Shown one piece after another: positions 1 through 7,136 of a stretch of 45,053 nt of DNA; position 1 is the first letter of the stretch; the number at the start of each line of letters is the position of its first letter. The DNA is from a virus. The notes under the pieces were generated by a model. It was not told where the DNA came from. It searched no databases and saw nothing but the letters and a program-made list of their open reading frames with translations. The translations under genes were made by a program, and so were the position numbers. The DNA lies in IMG/VR virus record IMGVR_UViG_3300031687_000028, positions 1-45,053 of that record. One strand, 5' to 3'.

Positions 1-2
1 AG

Positions 3-164
3 AACCTTATCAATAGAATCTACAAGATAATGGTTGGAGAGGAAGACATACCAACAAGTAAAAGAAGAAACGAAATAATGAAGGGTCGGTCTTACACAAG
101 TAAGGTTCTTATTAAATCAATAAAAGACGTTAACAAAGATAAAACAATAAACAATGGGATATAA
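3..164 (+). CDS. C-terminal fragment of an unidentified gene cut by the window edge
   Basis: One frame is open from the first bases to a TAA at 162-164, about 53 codons, while the other two forward frames stop early. The peptide is basic and polar, contains TSKRRNEIMKGRSYTSK, and ends NKDKTINNGI. It overlaps the next ATG by 11 bases, the same tight packing seen between later genes here. If the ATG at 30 were the true start it would be a complete 44-residue protein. I do not recognise a family. Coding status rests on the open frame, residue composition and close coupling to the next gene. Confidence 0.55.
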   Translation, partial: NLINRIYKIMVGEEDIPTSKRRNEIMKGRSYTSKVLIKSIKDVNKDKTINNGI

Positions 165-1086
165 AACAAAGTCAATGATTAATCAAAGGGGACCTGGACA
201 GCTACCTGGTTTTGACATTGAAAACTTTAAGTCAATAGATAACAACCTAAAGAAGTTGACGACGAAGTTTAAAGGAATTAACGAAACCAAAGCAATTCAA
301 GAGATTAGAAAAAAAGAAGGACCTAGTGGTGCGATTAATACTTCTAATTTACTTCAAGAGAATCTAAACAAAGAAAGCTCTAAATCTAGTTCCCCAACAA
401 AAGCTAAGAAAAAGTTGATAGAAGGACGTAAATTAAAACGCTCTCAAAGAAAAGAAGTTAGAGAGGCTGGGAAAGAAGCTGCAAAAGATGTTGATACAAG
501 TTTTAAAAAAGCTGAACTAGCAGGAACAGATTTTAATTCTTTATTAATTGGTACGATTCAAAATCTTACATCATCATCAAAAGCTTCAAGCAAAAAAAGA
601 AAAGTAAAAAAAGCAGCTAAAGATACGAAAAGAGAAATGCTTTCTAAAGGTAGACCAACAGAACCTATGGGAGAACTGGGAAATAAAAAATCTCAGACAT
701 TAAATGCTATAAAGACAAGTATAGCTCCTGAGAAAAGTAAAGTTACTGAGGCAAGTGCAGTTACTAAAAATACGAATAAAACTAATACAGCTCCTATACC
801 TGGAAGCGACCCATTTTTAGTACCTAAAAATGCAAATACAATAGACTCAAAATTAGGTGATGATATTATGAGGTTTGGTATAAATCCAAACCAAAAAACA
901 GCTAAAGGTCCAGCTAAAGACCAATACGATTTTAACCCTCCTTCTTATATTGATAGAACGATAGAAAAAATTCAAGATTTTATTGGTGTTGATAAACTTC
1001 CAGCTCCTAGAGAACTTTTTGGATTTCAAATGACGGGTGATGGATTTAATAAAGGGATGTTAAGAAAAAACAAATACAAAAAGTAA
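154..1086 (+). CDS. Lysine-rich hypothetical protein, 310 aa
   Basis: I do not recognise a family. The protein is strongly basic and low in complexity over its first two thirds, with many Lys, Ser, Thr and Ala residues and runs such as KASSKKRKVKKAAKD. A more ordered C-terminal segment of about 60 residues contains YDFNPPSYIDRTIEKIQDFIGVDKLPAPRELFGF. No signal peptide, membrane segment or catalytic motif is visible. The next gene starts two bases after its stop, so the two are probably co-transcribed. Position in the late block and the basic, disordered character are compatible with a DNA-associated or virion protein, but that is inference only. Confidence 0.8.
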   Translation: MGYKTKSMINQRGPGQLPGFDIENFKSIDNNLKKLTTKFKGINETKAIQEIRKKEGPSGAINTSNLLQENLNKESSKSSSPTKAKKKLIEGRKLKRSQRKEVREAGKEAAKDVDTSFKKAELAGTDFNSLLIGTIQNLTSSSKASSKKRKVKKAAKDTKREMLSKGRPTEPMGELGNKKSQTLNAIKTSIAPEKSKVTEASAVTKNTNKTNTAPIPGSDPFLVPKNANTIDSKLGDDIMRFGINPNQKTAKGPAKDQYDFNPPSYIDRTIEKIQDFIGVDKLPAPRELFGFQMTGDGFNKGMLRKNKYKK

Positions 1087-1087
1087 T

Positions 1088-1339
1088 ATGAAAAATATAC
1101 TCAATCAACTAGGAGCAACAGCAACTAACCTAGATGGGGCAACTCCACAAGAGATGCAAGCGTTAGGGATGAATCCTATGGGTCCTGCCGTTCAAGGCCC
1201 TATGGCTACTAACCCCATGATGCCAACAACAGAACCTGCCGCAATTCCGCCAGTAGTTCCAACAGATAATAATTTTTCACCAAAAACCAAATCAGTTGCT
1301 GACTACACATACGGTAGTGATGTATCTAGAGGTTACTAA
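1088..1339 (+). CDS. Small Met/Pro-rich hypothetical protein, 83 aa
   Basis: This is a short protein with an unusual composition: the middle is built of Met, Pro, Ala and Thr (for example NPMGPAVQGPMATNPMMPTT), followed by PAAIPPVVP, and it ends in an aromatic tail, DYTYGSDVSRGY. It starts two bases after the preceding stop, which suggests translational coupling. There are no membrane or enzymatic motifs. The Pro/Met-rich middle is probably disordered. The function is unknown, and it may be a minor virion component given its place in the late block. Confidence 0.75.
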   Translation: MKNILNQLGATATNLDGATPQEMQALGMNPMGPAVQGPMATNPMMPTTEPAAIPPVVPTDNNFSPKTKSVADYTYGSDVSRGY

Positions 1340-1349
1340 AAACAAAGCT

Positions 1350-1571
1350 ATGAAAAGTAAAAATATGGTAAAGACAAAAAGAATGTATGCTCCAGCTCAA
1401 GGGTCTGATGCAATATGGGATGGCCCGTTAAATATGGACAATATGCCAAGAGGTAAGGGGTCTAGCAGCGGGGCAAATGGCATTCAGCTATTAGCTAAAA
1501 ATATGCCAGCTTATATTCCAGGACCTATCACTGAGATAGCAAAGGGATTTGACGGAGAAGGTATGAACTAG
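1350..1571 (+). CDS. Small hypothetical protein, 73 aa
   Basis: I chose the ATG at 1350 (MKSKNMVKTKRMYAPAQGSD), which lies 10 bases after the previous stop. The longer frame from 1296 would overlap that gene by 44 bases and add an atypical N-terminus. An ATG at 1365 (MVKTKRMYAP) is also possible. The protein has a basic N-terminus and a Gly/Ser-rich centre (PRGKGSSSGANG), and it ends ITEIAKGFDGEGMN. No known family is apparent. The following small membrane protein begins six bases downstream. Confidence 0.7.
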   Translation: MKSKNMVKTKRMYAPAQGSDAIWDGPLNMDNMPRGKGSSSGANGIQLLAKNMPAYIPGPITEIAKGFDGEGMN

Positions 1572-1576
1572 AAGTT

Positions 1577-1741
1577 TTGGAAGACTTTAAGCTTTGCGTT
1601 GCCAATGCGTTGGTAATGATGATAACTATGTCAGACATAGAGGTCATACTTAAAATAGTTTTATTATTAGTCACAATAGGTTACACTACTTTTAAGTGGT
1701 TGTCTGTTGCTAAAAAATATAAAGATGGAAAAGATAAGTAA
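1577..1741 (+). CDS. Small single-TM protein, holin-like, 54 aa (TTG start)
   Basis: This gene is too short for routine ORF lists. From a TTG at 1577, six bases after the previous stop, the frame encodes MEDFKLCVANALVMMITM and then a hydrophobic stretch, VILKIVLLLVTIGYTTFKWL, followed by a Lys-rich tail. That is the build of a one-span membrane protein with a positively charged cytoplasmic end. Its stop overlaps the start of the M15-type peptidase gene by 17 bases. Small membrane proteins next to an endolysin are often holins or lysis accessories, so I infer a lysis role. A shorter version from the ATG at 1616 (41 aa) is possible. The TIGYT...KW pattern resembles small membrane proteins I associate with Bacteroidetes phages. 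Confidence 0.65.
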   Translation: MEDFKLCVANALVMMITMSDIEVILKIVLLLVTIGYTTFKWLSVAKKYKDGKDK

Positions 1742-2186
1742 ACATATATCATATAAGGAAGGGGTTAGAAGTTCTACCGCTAAGAGATTAAGCATAGATA
1801 ACACTCCTAACGAGTTTGATTTAGATAGAATGAAGTCTATATCCAAAAATATATTTGAACCTCTTAGAGAGGCTGTAAATGGCCCTATACGCATAAATAG
1901 CTTCTTTAGGTGCAAGCAACTCAATAGAGAGGTAGGTGGAAGTGGTACGTCTCAACACTGTAGAGGAGAAGCTTTTGACTTAGATGACTCTTACGGTCAT
2001 ATGTCAAATGCAGATATGTATAAGTTTATTAAGAACAACCTTAGCTTTGACCAAATGATATGGGAATTTGGTGACGATGAGAACCCTGATTGGATTCACG
2101 TTTCTTATGTTTCGGAAGACAAGAACAGGAATAGGTGTTTGAGAGCTATAAAGGAAAATGGTAGAACTGTTTATATTGTAAAGTAA
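1725..2186 (+). CDS. M15-type zinc peptidase, putative endolysin
   Basis: The 153-residue protein matches the compact peptidase M15 (D-Ala-D-Ala carboxypeptidase / L-Ala-D-Glu endopeptidase) fold used by many phage endolysins. The zinc-site motifs are visible: SQHCRGEAFDL supplies His78 and Asp85, and DWIHVSY supplies His125, with acidic residues around WEFGDD (about 113-118) as catalytic candidates. The preceding RINSFFRCKQLNREVGGS is the usual substrate-side loop of the family. There is no signal peptide, so export would need a holin. I use the ATG at 1725; a TTG at 1707 would only lengthen the overlap with the upstream membrane-protein gene. It is expected to cut peptide stems of cell-wall peptidoglycan at lysis. 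Confidence 0.88.
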   Translation: MEKISKHISYKEGVRSSTAKRLSIDNTPNEFDLDRMKSISKNIFEPLREAVNGPIRINSFFRCKQLNREVGGSGTSQHCRGEAFDLDDSYGHMSNADMYKFIKNNLSFDQMIWEFGDDENPDWIHVSYVSEDKNRNRCLRAIKENGRTVYIVK

Positions 2187-2461
2187 TGGCAAGCAAAGTA
2201 AGCAAGAAAGATATGGCTTGCAACAAGCCCAAGAGAACATCTGGTCACCCAAAGAAGTCACATATTGTAAAGGCTTGTACGGGTGGAAAGGAAAAGTTAA
2301 TTAGGTTTGGTCAGCAAGGTGCTAGTACAGCAGGAAAACCAAAGACTGGAGAGTCTGATAAGATGAAAGCTAAAAGAAAAAGTTTTAAGGCTAGGCACGG
2401 AAAGAACATAGCTAAAGGTAAAATGTCTGCTGCTTACTGGGCAGACAAAGTTAAATGGTAA
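2186..2461 (+). CDS. Small basic conserved phage protein, 91 aa
   Basis: The start ATG shares its A with the previous stop (TAATG), so translation is probably coupled. The protein is very basic. It contains KLIRFGQQGAS, then RRK-like and RARH-like segments (KAKRKSFKARHGKNIAKGK), and ends MSAAYWADKVKW. From memory, small proteins with a RKSFKARH...AYWA..VKW ending are widespread in marine phages and some large DNA viruses, with no assigned function. Two Cys residues (positions 12 and 31) lie in the N-terminal half. A nucleic-acid or virion association is possible because of the charge. Confidence 0.85.
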   Translation: MASKVSKKDMACNKPKRTSGHPKKSHIVKACTGGKEKLIRFGQQGASTAGKPKTGESDKMKAKRKSFKARHGKNIAKGKMSAAYWADKVKW

Positions 2462-2478
2462 ACAATAATAAATAAAAA

Positions 2479-2796
2479 ATGGATAAGTCAAGAAAAAGAA
2501 TCTCACAAGATTACGCAAGAAACGCTATTGTAGATGGAGACACCAAGGCAGGTAGATACGAAAAAAAGATGGCAGTAAAAGAAGCTGCTGGAGAAGGACC
2601 TTCTATGAAGTCTGAAATTTACATGGCAGGAACTTCTATGGGTTCTGGCAAAATGTCAAAAAGCGGTATTATGCAGTGTGGAAGCTGTATAGGCAAGCAT
2701 ATGAAAGGTAACAGTGGTATTAATATGAGTGCTGACCTTAAGTATATGCCAATTATAGACAGAGAAAAAAATGCAATGAAAAAAGGCGATAGGTAG
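2479..2796 (+). CDS. Hypothetical protein, 105 aa
   Basis: I do not recognise this gene. The N-terminal half is charged (RKRISQDYARNAIVDGDTKAGRYEKKM). The C-terminal half is rich in Gly, Ser and Met and contains a pair of cysteines, MQCGSCIGKHMKG (C-G-S-C), which could bind metal or form a disulphide. It sits 17 bases after the preceding gene and one base before the next, inside the run of small late genes, and lacks membrane segments. Confidence 0.75.
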   Translation: MDKSRKRISQDYARNAIVDGDTKAGRYEKKMAVKEAAGEGPSMKSEIYMAGTSMGSGKMSKSGIMQCGSCIGKHMKGNSGINMSADLKYMPIIDREKNAMKKGDR

Positions 2797-2797
2797 T

Positions 2798-3148
2798 ATG
2801 GGGTTTAAGTTATCTAATCCACCATATAAGAACGAACCAACCCCAGTCTATGAATTAGACTTGGGGCCTGGCGTTCTTGGGCAGAGTAATAACAACGGCA
2901 CTATCATAATAAATGATAAGCTAGACCCTAAGTTTCACGATGAGGTTATTGGACATGAAGAAGTTCATATTAATCAAATGGCTAGAGGAGACTTAGATTA
3001 TGACGACAAGAACATTTACTGGAAGGGAAAGTCTTACTCAAAAAAAAATGCTAAGATAGCTATGGCTAGTCCTGCAAATTCTCCTTGGGAAAAAGAAGCC
3101 TACAGTAAGTCTAAGACTAAATATAAAGATAAAAAATACAATGTCTAA
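2798..3148 (+). CDS. Small HExxH protein, putative metallopeptidase-like
   Basis: This 116-residue protein contains the zincin signature HEEVH in the context VIGHEEVHINQMARGDLDYD, preceded by a short strand-like segment, GTIIINDKLDP. This is the usual layout of minimal zinc metallopeptidases, in which an Asn/Asp-rich strand precedes the active-site helix. An acidic third ligand could lie in WEKEAY near the C-terminus. It overlaps the next gene by eight bases. The motif suggests zinc binding. Whether it cleaves host wall peptides, a virion protein or nothing cannot be told from sequence. No signal peptide or membrane segment is seen. Confidence 0.78.
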   Translation: MGFKLSNPPYKNEPTPVYELDLGPGVLGQSNNNGTIIINDKLDPKFHDEVIGHEEVHINQMARGDLDYDDKNIYWKGKSYSKKNAKIAMASPANSPWEKEAYSKSKTKYKDKKYNV

Positions 3149-3584
3149 AAAATTTAAGGATACAAAGTTAGGTGCATTTTTAGGTAATGCTGCACCACAC
3201 ATATTAGAGGTAGCTGGAGATTTACTTCCAGATGCTGGTGTGTTAGGTATTGTAAAGAACCTCATTGAAAAAGATGATAAAATTAAACCTGAGGATAAGA
3301 AGGTAGCTTTAGCAAAGACAAAAGAAATGTATGAGCTAGAAGTTAAAGACAGAGACTCAGCAAGAAGTAGAGAGGTTGAAGTTAAGAAAACAGGTAGTAA
3401 GGATATAATGATGATGCTGACAGGTATTGTTGGATTGTTGTCGTTTATGTTTATTATATACGCAGTAGTTTACGAGGAGGGTGTTTTACACAACGAGCTG
3501 TTCGTTCACTTGATGGGTATGGTAGAGGGTGTGGTAATATCTAACATTTTTGCATACTATTACGGGTCATCAGCAGAAAAATAG
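3141..3584 (+). CDS. Two-TM holin-like membrane protein
   Basis: The N-terminal 85 residues are soluble, amphipathic and charged (KIKPEDKKVALAKTKEMYELEVKD is one stretch). Two membrane spans follow, near residues 90-111 (MMMLTGIVGLLSFMFIIYAVV) and 120-141 (LFVHLMGMVEGVVISNIFAYY), and the protein ends YYGSSAEK. This resembles holins of the family related to gene-transfer-agent release, in which a helical domain precedes the spans and a YYFGSS-like end is common. With the M15-type peptidase 1 kb upstream it probably forms the lysis set, opening the inner membrane so the endolysin can reach the wall. Assignment is by topology and motif, so a different membrane role remains possible. Confidence 0.7.
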   Translation: MSKKFKDTKLGAFLGNAAPHILEVAGDLLPDAGVLGIVKNLIEKDDKIKPEDKKVALAKTKEMYELEVKDRDSARSREVEVKKTGSKDIMMMLTGIVGLLSFMFIIYAVVYEEGVLHNELFVHLMGMVEGVVISNIFAYYYGSSAEK

Positions 3585-3632
3585 TAAAAAGTAAGTAATT
3601 ATAAAAAGAGTAAGAATCAAATTTAATTTAAT

Positions 3633-3872
3633 ATGAACAGAATTACAGATGAAGAGCTAGAGCTTATCAGAGAGCAACAAACAAAAATTTCTCAAATTAA
3701 ACAAGACATCGGAACACTAGAACTTAGGAAGCACGAGGTTATGGGCGTAATGCTTGATGTAAATCAAGAAGTCGAAGAAACAAAAACCACACTAGAAGAA
3801 AAGTATGGTCGTGTAAACATTAACCTTGATGACGGGACTTATACCGAAGTTGAGGAAGAAGAATCTAAGTAA
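3633..3872 (+). CDS. Small coiled-coil protein, 79 aa
   Basis: Residues 1-58 form an almost uninterrupted heptad-like helix (DEELELIREQQTKISQIKQD onward), followed by an acidic tail ending TEVEEEESK. A 48-base AT-rich gap separates it from the holin-like gene, the largest gap in this part of the map, so a new transcript could begin here. Its stop overlaps the next start as TAATG. Short coiled-coil proteins of this kind are common in Bacteroidetes phages, but I know of no assigned function. Confidence 0.8.
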   Translation: MNRITDEELELIREQQTKISQIKQDIGTLELRKHEVMGVMLDVNQEVEETKTTLEEKYGRVNINLDDGTYTEVEEEESK

Positions 3873-4099
3873 TGAGTAGTGTTATAAGAAAAATCAGCAT
3901 AGGGTCTGATTACAAGAATGAAGCAATGCATTATTCTGTTGGGCAACAAGTATATGGTGGTCACGAAATATCTGATATTCTCCTTGACGAGAAAGATAAC
4001 TCTTATAACATTTATATTCAAAAAAATAAGGAGACATTGCCGTGGAAGAAGTTCAACTCTAATATGGCAATATCTGTTGAATATGACTTGCAGTATTAA
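3872..4099 (+). CDS. Small conserved hypothetical protein, 75 aa
   Basis: The protein looks like a compact beta-rich domain: KISIGSDYKNEAMHYSVGQQ opens it, then EISDILLDEKDNSYNIYIQK and a final AISVEYDLQY. It is coupled at both ends by TAATG overlaps, to the coiled-coil protein upstream and the GroES-like protein downstream, so the three are probably made together. The context is just ahead of packaging genes. No motif identifies a function. Confidence 0.8.
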   Translation: MSSVIRKISIGSDYKNEAMHYSVGQQVYGGHEISDILLDEKDNSYNIYIQKNKETLPWKKFNSNMAISVEYDLQY

Positions 4100-4698
4100 T
4101 GAAAAGTATTCACGATTTTATCGTAAAACCTATAGAGGGTCGATACAATAATACTGTTAAGGTTGACGAGGTTGACCTTATAGTCAATACAAGAATTGAG
4201 GAATTTAAAAGCGTGAGTAAAGTTGCCGAAGTGGTGGCTTTACCATTAGCTATAAAAACTAACATAAAAGTTGGGGATAAAATCATAGTACACCACAACG
4301 TATTTAGAAGATTCTATGACATTAGAGGAAACGAAAAGAATAGTAGGAGTTTTATTAAAGAAGATATGTATGCTTGTTCACCTGAGCAGATATACCTGTA
4401 TGGAGCAAATAAGACTCATCTTGATTATTGTTTCGTAAAGCCAGTAGAAAACGATAGTATATTTTCTTTAACAAAAGAAAAGCCACTTGTAGGATTTCTA
4501 AAGTATGGAAACAAAGGACTAACTAACTTAGGGATAAACAAAGGAGACCTTGTTTCGTTTAGACCAACATCTGAGTTTGAGTTTGTTATAGATGGAGAAT
4601 TATTATATTGTATGAAATTAATTAATATCGTTGGTAGTTATGAAGGTAAAGGAGATGAAAGAGAGTATAATCCTAGCTGGGCAAAAAGCAGTTGTTGA
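4099..4698 (+). CDS. GroES-like (co-chaperonin fold) protein, possibly two domains
   Basis: The N-terminus IHDFIVKPIEG resembles the GroES opening 'PLHDRVIVKR'. The following VSKVAEVVALP and IKVGDKIIVHHNVFRRF match the GroES pattern of a 'GEVLAVG' strand followed by 'VKVGDIVIF'. The segment FIKEDMYACSPEQIYLY corresponds to the closing strand region. A second weaker unit, KPLVGFLKYGNKGLTNLGIN then KGDLVSFRP, suggests a tandem duplication within 199 residues. Phage co-chaperonins such as T4 gp31 replace or modify host GroES during capsid folding, which would fit a place ahead of the packaging and capsid genes. Fold assignment is by pattern. The mobile loop that contacts GroEL is not clearly identifiable, so the protein could be a structural user of this fold. 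Confidence 0.6.
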   Translation: MKSIHDFIVKPIEGRYNNTVKVDEVDLIVNTRIEEFKSVSKVAEVVALPLAIKTNIKVGDKIIVHHNVFRRFYDIRGNEKNSRSFIKEDMYACSPEQIYLYGANKTHLDYCFVKPVENDSIFSLTKEKPLVGFLKYGNKGLTNLGINKGDLVSFRPTSEFEFVIDGELLYCMKLINIVGSYEGKGDEREYNPSWAKSSC

Positions 4699-4921
4699 AC
4701 TGATTAAAGTTGCTGAAGAAGCTATTATAGACTCAGGAGATGACATAACAGCAGATAGATTGAAAAATGCAGCAGCAACTAAAAAACTTGCAATATTTGA
4801 CGCATTTGAAATACTACAACGCATAGAAAATGAAAAAAATTTGTTAGAAAACAAACCAAAAGAAGAAACTAAAAAGAAAGAGTTTAGAGGGTTTGCTGAA
4901 GGAAGGGCTAATACTAATTAG
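4655..4921 (+). CDS. Putative terminase small subunit
   Basis: I use the ATG at 4655 (MKESIILAGQKAVVELIKVA), giving an 88-residue protein. In-frame ATG 4640 or TTG 4631 would extend it and enlarge the overlap with the GroES-like gene. It is all-helical, with segments AVVELIKVAEEAIIDSG, DITADRLKNAAATKKLAIFD and AFEILQRIENEKN, and ends in a Lys/Glu-rich tail. The large terminase ATG lies one base after its stop. Small helical proteins immediately ahead of TerL are usually the small subunit, which binds DNA to start packaging. The assignment therefore depends mainly on position and helical character. Confidence 0.55.
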   Translation: MKESIILAGQKAVVELIKVAEEAIIDSGDDITADRLKNAAATKKLAIFDAFEILQRIENEKNLLENKPKEETKKKEFRGFAEGRANTN

Positions 4922-4922
4922 T

Positions 4923-7136
4923 ATGTACGAGCAAAGTTTATACAAGGTATTAGACAACTACATAAAACCATCTACTCTAAAGAAAAAAAATAATGATAAG
5001 TCTTGGAAGTACGGGTACGATGAGGATTTTGATGTTATTGTAATAAGTAAAACAGGTAAGATAGGAGAGATTTATGAAATACAAAATCTTAAGATAGCAT
5101 TACCTGCTGAGTTTGAAACTCATAACTTTAAAGATAAAAAGTGGTCTCATACAGAATATCCAAAAGAATTAGCTAGAATAAAAACAATCTTTGATTGGAA
5201 GGAATACCCTGAAGATTTTAAAGAACAATGGTACGATTATATTGAGAAAGAATTTGAAAGAAGAGAAAATGGATTTTGGTTTAGTAATAAGGGTAGTTCT
5301 ACTTACATTACTGGCTCTCATTATATGTACTTGCAATGGTCAAAAATTGACGTTGGACAACCAGACTTTAGAGAATCAAATAGATTATTCTATATATTCT
5401 GGGAAGCTTGCAAGGCAGACACAAGGTGCTTTGGAATGTGTTACCTTAAAAATAGACGGAGTGGATTCTCCTTTATGTCTTCAGGAGAGACAGTCAACCT
5501 TGCTACGATATCAGTTGATTCCAGATATGGAATACTTTCAAAGTCAGGGCCTGATGCAAAGAAAATGTTTACCGATAAGGTTGTACCAATCTCAGTCAAC
5601 TATCCGTTCTTCTTTAAGCCCATACAAGATGGTATGGACAGACCAAAGACTGAACTTGCATATAGAGTGCCAGCATCAAAGTTTACAAGAAAGAAACTTG
5701 ACTCTAATGAGCAGCAAGAAGATATCAAAGGGTTGGATACTACTATTGATTGGAAGAATACAGGTGACAACTCCTATGATGGAGAAAAACTAAAGCTACT
5801 TGTACACGATGAATCAGGTAAGTGGGAGAGACCAAGCAACATACTAAACAACTGGAGGGTTACAAAAACCTGCTTAAGACTAGGTAGTAGGATAATAGGT
5901 AAATGTATGATGGGTTCAACATCTAACGCTTTAGATAAGGGAGGAGAAAACTTTAAAAAACTTTACTATGCATCAGACGTTACGAGAAGAAACAGCAATG
6001 GACAGACTGCTTCAGGACTATATTCTTTGTTCATACCTATGGAATGGAACTACGAGGGATACATTGATTCTTATGGACTACCTGTCTTTGACACTCCAGA
6101 AAAAGCGGTTAAAGACCCTTACGGAAATTTAATTAAACTAGGGGTAATAGAGTACTGGGACAATGAAGTAGAAGGACTAAAAGGAGACCAGGATGGATTA
6201 AATGAATTTTATAGACAGTTTCCAAGAACAGAGCAACACGCTTTTAGAGATGAAGCTAAAGAATCTATATTTAATCTAGCAAAAATATACCAACAGATAG
6301 ACCACAATGAAGGAATGAAGTCTAGTTCATTAGTAACTAAAGGAAACTTTCAGTGGGAGAATGGAATTAAAGATACAAGGGTAGTTTTTATGCCAAACTC
6401 AAACGGTAGGTTTCATATAACTTGGATTCCTCCTGTTTCTTTACAAAACAGAATTGTCTCTAAAGGTGGAATAAATTATCCAGGCAATGAGCATTTAGGT
6501 GCTTTTGGATGTGACCCTTACGACATATCAGGAACAGTAGACAAGAGAGGTTCTAATGGGTCCTTACACGGGTTAACAAAATTTAGTATGGAAGATGCTC
6601 CAAGTAATCACTTATTTTTAGAGTACATTGCAAGGCCTCAGACAGCAGAGATATTTTTTGAGGATGTATTAATGGCTTGCGTATTTTACGGTATGCCAAT
6701 ACTAGTAGAGAATAACAAACCAAGACTATTGTATCACTTTAAAAATAGAGGGTATAGAGGATACTCAATGAATAGACCCGATAAAAAGTATACAAGACTA
6801 TCAGTAACAGAGAGAGAGATTGGTGGAATACCTAACTCTAGTGAGGATATAAAACAGGCACACGCTGCTGCAATAGAAACATATATAGAAGAGCTTGTAG
6901 GAATATTAGGTGATGATGAAATGGGGGATGTGTACTTTCAAAGAACTCTAGAAGATTGGGCAAGGTTTAATATAAACAATAGGACATCACACGATGCATC
7001 TATAAGCTCAGGATTAGCCATTATGGCTTGTAACAAAAATCGTTACGCACCGATAAACAGGGTAGCAATAAAAAATATAAATTTAGGGTTTAAGAGATAC
7101 GACAACTCTGGAAGTTATTCAAAAATAAGAAATTAA
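4923..7136 (+). CDS. terL: Terminase large subunit
   Basis: The 737-residue protein is the packaging motor ATPase and headful or end-cutting nuclease. A deviant Walker A, LKNRRSGFSF (about 175-184), has its lysine at the front instead of in a GKT loop, a form found in several terminase families. Walker B with the catalytic Glu is LLVHDESGKW (about 292-301). The C-terminal nuclease shows GAFGCDPYD (about 527-534), an acidic residue in ILVENNKP (about 593-600) and RTSHDASISSGLAIM (about 687-701). The start at ATG 4923 follows the preceding stop by one base; a TTG at 4893 would overlap it. The portal ATG begins directly after the stop. It acts at the portal vertex of the procapsid. Confidence 0.92.
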   Translation: MYEQSLYKVLDNYIKPSTLKKKNNDKSWKYGYDEDFDVIVISKTGKIGEIYEIQNLKIALPAEFETHNFKDKKWSHTEYPKELARIKTIFDWKEYPEDFKEQWYDYIEKEFERRENGFWFSNKGSSTYITGSHYMYLQWSKIDVGQPDFRESNRLFYIFWEACKADTRCFGMCYLKNRRSGFSFMSSGETVNLATISVDSRYGILSKSGPDAKKMFTDKVVPISVNYPFFFKPIQDGMDRPKTELAYRVPASKFTRKKLDSNEQQEDIKGLDTTIDWKNTGDNSYDGEKLKLLVHDESGKWERPSNILNNWRVTKTCLRLGSRIIGKCMMGSTSNALDKGGENFKKLYYASDVTRRNSNGQTASGLYSLFIPMEWNYEGYIDSYGLPVFDTPEKAVKDPYGNLIKLGVIEYWDNEVEGLKGDQDGLNEFYRQFPRTEQHAFRDEAKESIFNLAKIYQQIDHNEGMKSSSLVTKGNFQWENGIKDTRVVFMPNSNGRFHITWIPPVSLQNRIVSKGGINYPGNEHLGAFGCDPYDISGTVDKRGSNGSLHGLTKFSMEDAPSNHLFLEYIARPQTAEIFFEDVLMACVFYGMPILVENNKPRLLYHFKNRGYRGYSMNRPDKKYTRLSVTEREIGGIPNSSEDIKQAHAAAIETYIEELVGILGDDEMGDVYFQRTLEDWARFNINNRTSHDASISSGLAIMACNKNRYAPINRVAIKNINLGFKRYDNSGSYSKIRN

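Noticed and set aside
5191-5793. 200-codon open frame inside the large terminase gene
   Set aside because: It is an out-of-frame shadow of the terminase, whose ATPase and nuclease motifs are all in the other frame.
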